NCBI RefSeq assembly: GCF_029168945.1
Contig: NC_083605.1
Span: 21,279,280-21,343,279, forward strand
Source: Cannabis sativa
Taxonomy: Eukaryota; Streptophyta; Magnoliopsida; Rosales; Cannabaceae
Reading direction: 5' to 3'
DNA length: 64,000 nt
This document shows, piece by piece, positions 58,850 to 64,000 of this stretch. The stretch's first letter is position 1, and the number at the start of each line of letters is the position of its first letter. Made by a program: the position numbers and the translations under genes. Below the pieces are notes generated by a model that did no database searches, was not told the origin of the DNA, and saw only the letters and a list, made by a program, of their open reading frames with translations.

Positions 58850-59175
58850 ATCTTCATTGTTGGTCTAACATGTTTGTTTATCTAATGAGATAAATCCCTA
58901 GTGGATTTTCACCATTAGACATACATAATAGTGTTAGATCTCGAAAGATAAATATTGTATATGCGACATCTAGCTGTTCATCAATTGATGACACCTTAGA
59001 CTAGTATTTTTTTTACAATATGAAACAAGAAGATTACATAAATAAGATTACTTTGACTTTCGCTAATCCAAGCATCGTTGGATTCTTATTTAAACAACGA
59101 AATTATCCTAATTCCTCTTAGCTTATTCATTTCGAATTAGCTTTAAAAATATATCATTGGATGAATGGTCTATAA
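58850..59175 (+). repeat. Degenerate second copy of the leader module (element 5)
   Basis: Parallels 58345-58720 in order: the CATTGTTGGTCT start, ATGAGATAAATCCC, GAAACAAGAAGATTAC, TTGACTTTCGCTAATC, the GTTGGATTCTTATT region and the ATGAATGG end. It sits where gag begins in subfamily 1. The same duplicate is in elements 4 and 7. Confidence 0.55.
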
Positions 59176-59179
59176 ATCA

Positions 59180-61506
59180 TTTCATGTCATTATATTTTCT
59201 CTTAAGAAATTAAATGACGCTTATGATTATAATCCCGAAATTCTATTCCCAATTGATATAAATCCTCAGTCTTAGAAATCTCCTACTTGTATGGGCAAAT
59301 CTGACTTAGAGTTTGTATTAGTAGTGGTGGTCCAAGAAAGAATTACTCATTATATTTGGTTGAATTTAAGTCTTTGACTTTAATTTTAGAATCCAAACAG
59401 AAATTTTCTTATATTTCTAATTCCAGATACAATACAGTTACACTTTCTCAAGTGTTTAATATCCATCTTTTATTAATGGATTCAAACTGTATGGAATATG
59501 AGTTAGGTATTCTGTGACCAGGATCCACTTGCACTATTTTAAGAATTCTTTGATGTAACTAAACCTAAATCATCAAAAGACTCAACCACATTTTTCATTA
59601 ATCTATGGCATTTGTATCTTGTTCATAGTAGATTTGGCAAGATCAATCTCTGCAAAGAGTTAATATGCCTATATCCACTGAAAGTAGTTCGTCTCATTCG
59701 CTGATGGATGTACATTCAGGGGTGGATATGAGTTTTTCGTTGTATTCTTAAAACGATAACTCTAGATTATACCTTTTAGCAAGAAATTTGAAATGTTTGA
59801 AAAATTTCATTAATTTCTAGCAATGGTTAAAACCATTAAGGTAAGTGGTTAAAGATCTTGCGAACTGATAGGGGTGGAGAAATAGTTAGTAGATATGCAG
59901 TTCAAAGATCATTAAATTGATTTTTGAATTATATCCAAAGTTACCTCCCCAGAAATTTCGAGTTGCATGTTGATGATTAGTTACCAGTCGTTGCCTAATT
60001 CCTTCTATGGTAATACAATTTCAGAATGATGTAATGGTTGTATACTTAATGTAAATCATTACTAGATTCATGGATGACCTAATCAAAATCTTAAAAAAAG
60101 GTAGAACTGTTAACCATGGTTTGTTAGCTGTTCTAAGTGATTAGGGGTGGACCATCCCATTGTCAATAGATAAGAAAGTGTTTGTTCAAACAAATACTAC
60201 TTTTCTAAGAAAATGACTAAGTCTGAAAAACAAGTAGTAAATAAAGGAGATATTTTTCTTGATTCCAAAAGTGTTCTATCATCTTATATAATATATGATG
60301 ATCCCACTGCCTCTGTTGTCTTGTCACAACCGAAGAGATCAATACCATTTAGTTTTCTTCGACATAATTCACGGTACCTTGTCGTAGTGGGAGAGTTTCT
60401 AGGAACTCACCTTCTTATTACTTGGGAGACACTAGTGATTAATATCCATTGTGAGTTTAAACCAATAATGGATTGTCAAGATAAGAAACTAAGAAGAAAG
60501 CCAATAGAACTATGGTTTAATCCATTCACATGGAATAACCTAAAGTTTTCTATTACAAGGACATAAAAGGAAATTTTCGTTTATAAGTCCATTCAATTGA
60601 CTTAACAAAACTTCCTGTTCCTAGTATTATAGGTTTGAGTTTATCTAAACCTATGGCTTGTGGTATACCTGGTAATTACTTACTCTAATGCAAGCAACTT
60701 ACTTTAGTAAGATGCTGAAGCATTTTCTTTCTAATGGCAATCTATAGAAGCTTCACAACTTCTTAGGTATAGATTTTATTTATCTAAGAAAAGGTCTTAA
60801 CTATTCCAGAAAAGATAAAGCCATGAAAGAATTTCTTATATCAAGACTGAGAGGTCTTAGATATGCTATTGTATGCCTTAGACCAGACACCTGCTATTGA
60901 GTGGGAGTAATGAGTAGGTATCAGATTAATCCAGGAGAAGAACATTGGAAGACAATCAAGTAAATTTTAAGATTAAGAAGAGGAACTATATGTTAGTCTA
61001 TAAGAGTGTGTTTAAAATTCTTAGACTACACCATATCAGATTTCGGAATTTGCCTTTGTGCTAGTAAACCTTTCTGATAAGATGGTGGTTACTCTGGGGG
61101 TGGAATAGTGATTTGGGAGAAGTGTAAAAACCTATCTGAAGTCTCTAGGTCTACCAGAGAGGGACTGAATGTTAAAGCTGCAAGAAAGGTACTTATTCAG
61201 TCTAAGGAAAGTTCTATACATTTTTGGCATCATTCCAAATTGCCTTAAACTACTGGTGTTAATTTCCTGATTAACCAAAAGTAGTTGCCAAAGGTATAGA
61301 ATCCAGTATCCCAAGAGAGTAGACATATAGAGAGGAATTTCACATTATCAATGATTTTGTGATTAAGGAAGAGTAATGGTGGAGAAAAGGTTGTGGTTAA
61401 TTCAACCTTTCAGATCCTATTACGAGGAGTTTACTACTACTACACTTGATTTGTATATCAAGGTGTTGAGATTATTTGAAACGCACTTTTTGTTTTATAT
61501 TAGTGC
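59180..61506 (+). pseudogene. Decayed pol stub of element 5
   Basis: In-order scraps of pol: the DRGGE region near 59850-59912, the integrase C-terminal region near 60143-60210, the linker near 60280-60560, the end of RT near 60880-61040, RNase H near 61080-61125 and the C-terminal region near 61310-61390. The RT core (YVDD region) is absent. The 117-codon frame at 60213-60566 is part of this relic. Confidence 0.7.
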
Positions 61507-61517
61507 AAGTGGGAGTT
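61507..61517 (+). other. Polypurine tract of element 5
   Basis: AAGTGGGAGTT directly before the 3' LTR. Confidence 0.8.
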
Positions 61518-63399
61518 TGTTGGGTTTTATGCCCTAAATAAAACTCATTTAAATATAATCAGATTTACTTATTAATATAGAGCAGAAATAACATTTAATG
61601 TTGCATGGTTCACATGATTTATTTCATGATTATATGTACATAATGTATAGATTCATCTGAAACCCTTTTCACATACTTGATCCTGTTTATTGTGCCGTCA
61701 ACACATTTGAAAGTAAACATGACTATGTGAATAAAGTTTCCTAGATTTATCAGACACATGGTTTTACTGATATGATAATCTACAACAAGAGTTAACTTGT
61801 ATTTGGAGAAATACTATGTTCTTTCCAGAACATTGGTTAAAGTAAAGCTTAGGTTGGATGCATGGAGTATGCATCGGAAGGGACCGATATTGAACTTTGA
61901 CTTAGATTTATTAAACTTACCGTAAAATCTATTCAAGTCAATATCGCCTAGTTGATCCTAGATCAAATGATCTTAATCCTGTTATGATTAGGCTCAATCT
62001 TGAAAGGCTATTCGTGTTCCTTGAATTGTTAGTTAAGCCTACTTTTAAGTCAGGGTGATACATACTTTTTGGGAACACGGTAGTACAATTGAGTGGGAGC
62101 ACTAACATAAATATGGAATCTATAGCTTCTATCTGGCGAATAGTAAGCAAAGGATGATCACCTTCGAGCTTGACCAAACGAAAATAAATGGTGGAGATCT
62201 CATTTCACATAAGCTGAAATATCATTTATACGGGGTCAAGTGTTTTAAGGATAAAATACATAGTAGGGTGTTACGGTAATTTAATCCCTTTACTGTGTAG
62301 ATCATTCATATAGAGGATCATTGATCACATTAGGATTATAACAATGGATAACTAATGATGTGTCTATATGGTGGAACATATAGAGCATTCTATATACTGA
62401 GAGTGCAATTCTAAGTTCTATGCGTGGATTCAACGAAGAATTAATAAGTTAGTGAATTTTAGTGCTAAATTCTTGATCTACTTATTGGAAGCTCAATTAT
62501 ATAGACCCATGGTCCCCCCACTAGTTGAGATAATATTGCTTGTAAGACTCATGTAATTGGTTTTGATTAATCAATTATAATTCTCAAATTAGACTACGTC
62601 TATTTGTGAAATTTTCACTAAGTAAGGGCGAAATTGTAAAGAAAGAGTTTATAGGGACATATTTGTTAATTATGATACTTTGTATGGTTCAATTAATAAA
62701 TATGATAAATGACAATATTATTTAATAATTATTTATAGTTATTAAATAGTTAGAATTGGCATTTAAATGGTTGAATTAGGAAATTGGCATTTTTGAGAAA
62801 ATCAGATACAAAAGGTGTTAAAATTGCAAAATTGCAAAAATCAAGGCCCAGTCCACCTAGCCATGGCCGGCCACCTTTATAGGTATTTTAAGTTGATTTT
62901 TTCATTATTTTAATGCCATATAATTCAAATCTAACCCTAGTGGAATGCTATAAATAGATAGTGAAGGCTTCAGGAAAATTACACTTTCTGAATCAGAAAA
63001 ACCTAGCCTCCACTCTCTCTTCTCTAGCCGCCACTCTCTCTCTTGCTTCTTCCTTTGAATTTCGAAATTATCTTAGTGATTAGAGTAGTGCCCACACACA
63101 TCAAGTGATACCTCAATCATAGTGAGGAAGATCGTGAAGAAAGATCATCAACAAAGGAGTTTCAGCATCAAAGATTCAGAGAAAGAGATCCAGGTTCAGA
63201 TATTGATAATGCTCTGCTACAGAAAGGAATCAAGGGCTAGATATCTGAACGGAAGGAGTCATATTATTCCGCTGCACCCAATGTAAGGTTTCCTAAACTT
63301 TATATGTGTTTAATTTATCGTTTTAGAAAGTTCTTATTTAGGATGTTAATAAACATACTTGTGAGTAGATCTAAGATCCTGGTAAAATAATATCCAACA
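61518..63399 (+). repeat. 3' LTR of element 5
   Basis: 1882 bp, TGTTGGG to TATCCAACA, with the TATA box at 62949-62956. Transcripts from it would run into the right part of gypsy-Y. Confidence 0.95.
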
Positions 63400-63404
63400 T
63401 CAGT

Positions 63405-64000
63405 GACTCAAGGGGCATGCGTTTTCAAGCATGACCCTGAAGTTACTGAGTTACTCCCACCGTTCCGAGAATATCTACCAGCCAAAGAGTACGCTCATTT
63501 GAACGTTAACACATGTCACGAATGGCTGGGTGTATCACAGTATCTCAAGGGACATATAACCGCGTATATGACCATTAGAATACTGTGACACACCCACCAT
63601 TTGGAAACTCAGTTAATGCTCTCGCGACTTAATTCACAGCATATAAAGTCCTAAAAGATCTAGCCAACAATCAGAAGTAAGTAAATTTTGTCAATGTGCG
63701 AGTATTCGAATTGTTCATCTGAATACCCGCGAGTATTCAAAGCATGAAACAGTGCCTATTCAAGTATTTCGTATGCGGTTATGCCAACTTACAAGCCATA
63801 TTCTATGAAGTTACCCAGGTTTTTACCTAAAAAACATAGGCTCATGCATACCATCTATAAACATTCATCTTTAAACAACCCTCATGCACACTAAAAACCC
63901 AGAAAATGCAGTCCCCCCTCAAACAGAAAACGAAGCACGGTGAAGATTCGAAAACTAACCTTTTTCTTTGCCAAATCTGTTCCCACGAATCGCCCTTGAC
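63405..64000. mobile_element. gypsy-Y, remaining part
   Basis: Continues gypsy-Y after the target duplication TCAGT. It should hold the promoter side of the antisense gene and possibly the start of the 3' LTR, but I cannot fix an LTR border before the window ends. The word GCGAGTATTC occurs twice (63698-63707 and 63729-63738), the second within a small inverted repeat. A 61-codon plus-strand frame at 63403 is not convincing. Confidence 0.5.

Larger units (their letters stand above)
53311..63399 (+). mobile_element. Copia element 5 (complete, non-coding, about 10.1 kb)
   Basis: Two LTRs of 1882 bp each, a perfect target duplication TCAGT (53306-53310 and 63400-63404), a variant primer-binding site and a polypurine tract. 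By eye the LTRs differ at about 20 positions, near 1%, so this is among the youngest insertions here. Inside are the AT-rich leader, a type I leader module, a degenerate second module and the decayed pol stub. It has no gag and no pol frame. Confidence 0.95.

Noticed and set aside
60213..60566. 117-codon frame in element 5 (and 81-85 codons in elements 4 and 7)
   Set aside because: Lies within the decayed pol linker and matches it at DNA level with shifts; no protein domain.
63403..63588. 61-codon plus-strand frame after element 5
   Set aside because: Starts within the target duplication region and has no recognisable family; likely chance.

Overview
This window looks like nuclear DNA from a flowering plant, probably a eudicot; I cannot name the species. 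It is very AT-rich and is built almost entirely from nested LTR retrotransposons. I see no ordinary host gene, no rRNA or tRNA gene and no CRISPR array. The dominant family is a Ty1/copia-type element with LTRs of about 1.88-1.91 kb (5' end TGTTGGGTTTTATG, 3' end CCAACA), a primer-binding site directly after the 5' LTR, the polypurine tract AAGTGGGAGTT, and a 3.6-4.5 kb non-coding leader. Two Ty3/gypsy-type elements are also present.

Layout, left to right. (a) 1-60 and 7745-10590: a minus-strand gypsy element (gypsy-X) with a decayed gag and its 5' LTR. It is split by copia element 1 (61-7744, gag only, rearranged; this element carries a hAT MITE at 1704-2451) and by copia element 2 (10591-20745, gag only, perfect 5-bp target duplication AAGAC). 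The last part of the gypsy-X LTR is at 20746-20831. (b) 20832-23234: a fragment of a minus-strand copia element (element 6), joined head to head to a plus-strand element (23235-31313, element 7). (c) 30082-32903: two copia LTRs in opposite orientation forming a large inverted repeat. (d) 32904-34180 and 44537-46369: pol of copia element 3, the only copia pol in the window. It is split by minus-strand copia element 4 (34181-44536, target duplication TAAAG) and followed by its truncated 3' LTR (46370-47215). (e) 47216-53310 and 63400-64000: a 5'-truncated gypsy element (gypsy-Y) with reverse transcriptase, RNase H and integrase on the plus strand. On the opposite strand downstream is a three-exon gene whose splice sites keep one frame. 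Gypsy-Y is split by copia element 5 (53311-63399, target duplication TCAGT).

The copia copies fall into two subfamilies. Subfamily 1 (elements 1, 2, 6) has LTRs near 1910 bp; elements 1 and 2 keep gag but no pol. Subfamily 2 (elements 4, 5, 7) has LTRs near 1882 bp and no gag. All three subfamily 2 members carry the same shrunken, non-coding relic of integrase-RT-RNase H. They must have moved with proteins from autonomous relatives, of which element 3 (now dead) is an example. Short islands in the leader are kept in all copies while the AT-rich DNA around them drifts: a stem-loop whose two arms change together, a 12-nt palindrome, a duplicated 20-nt motif, and a 94-nt GC-rich block. These are the best candidates for an undescribed functional RNA system (packaging, dimerisation or splicing control of a parasitic retrotransposon). 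The other main points of interest are the spliced antisense gene in gypsy-Y and the LTR inverted repeat, which could give rise to hairpin RNA.
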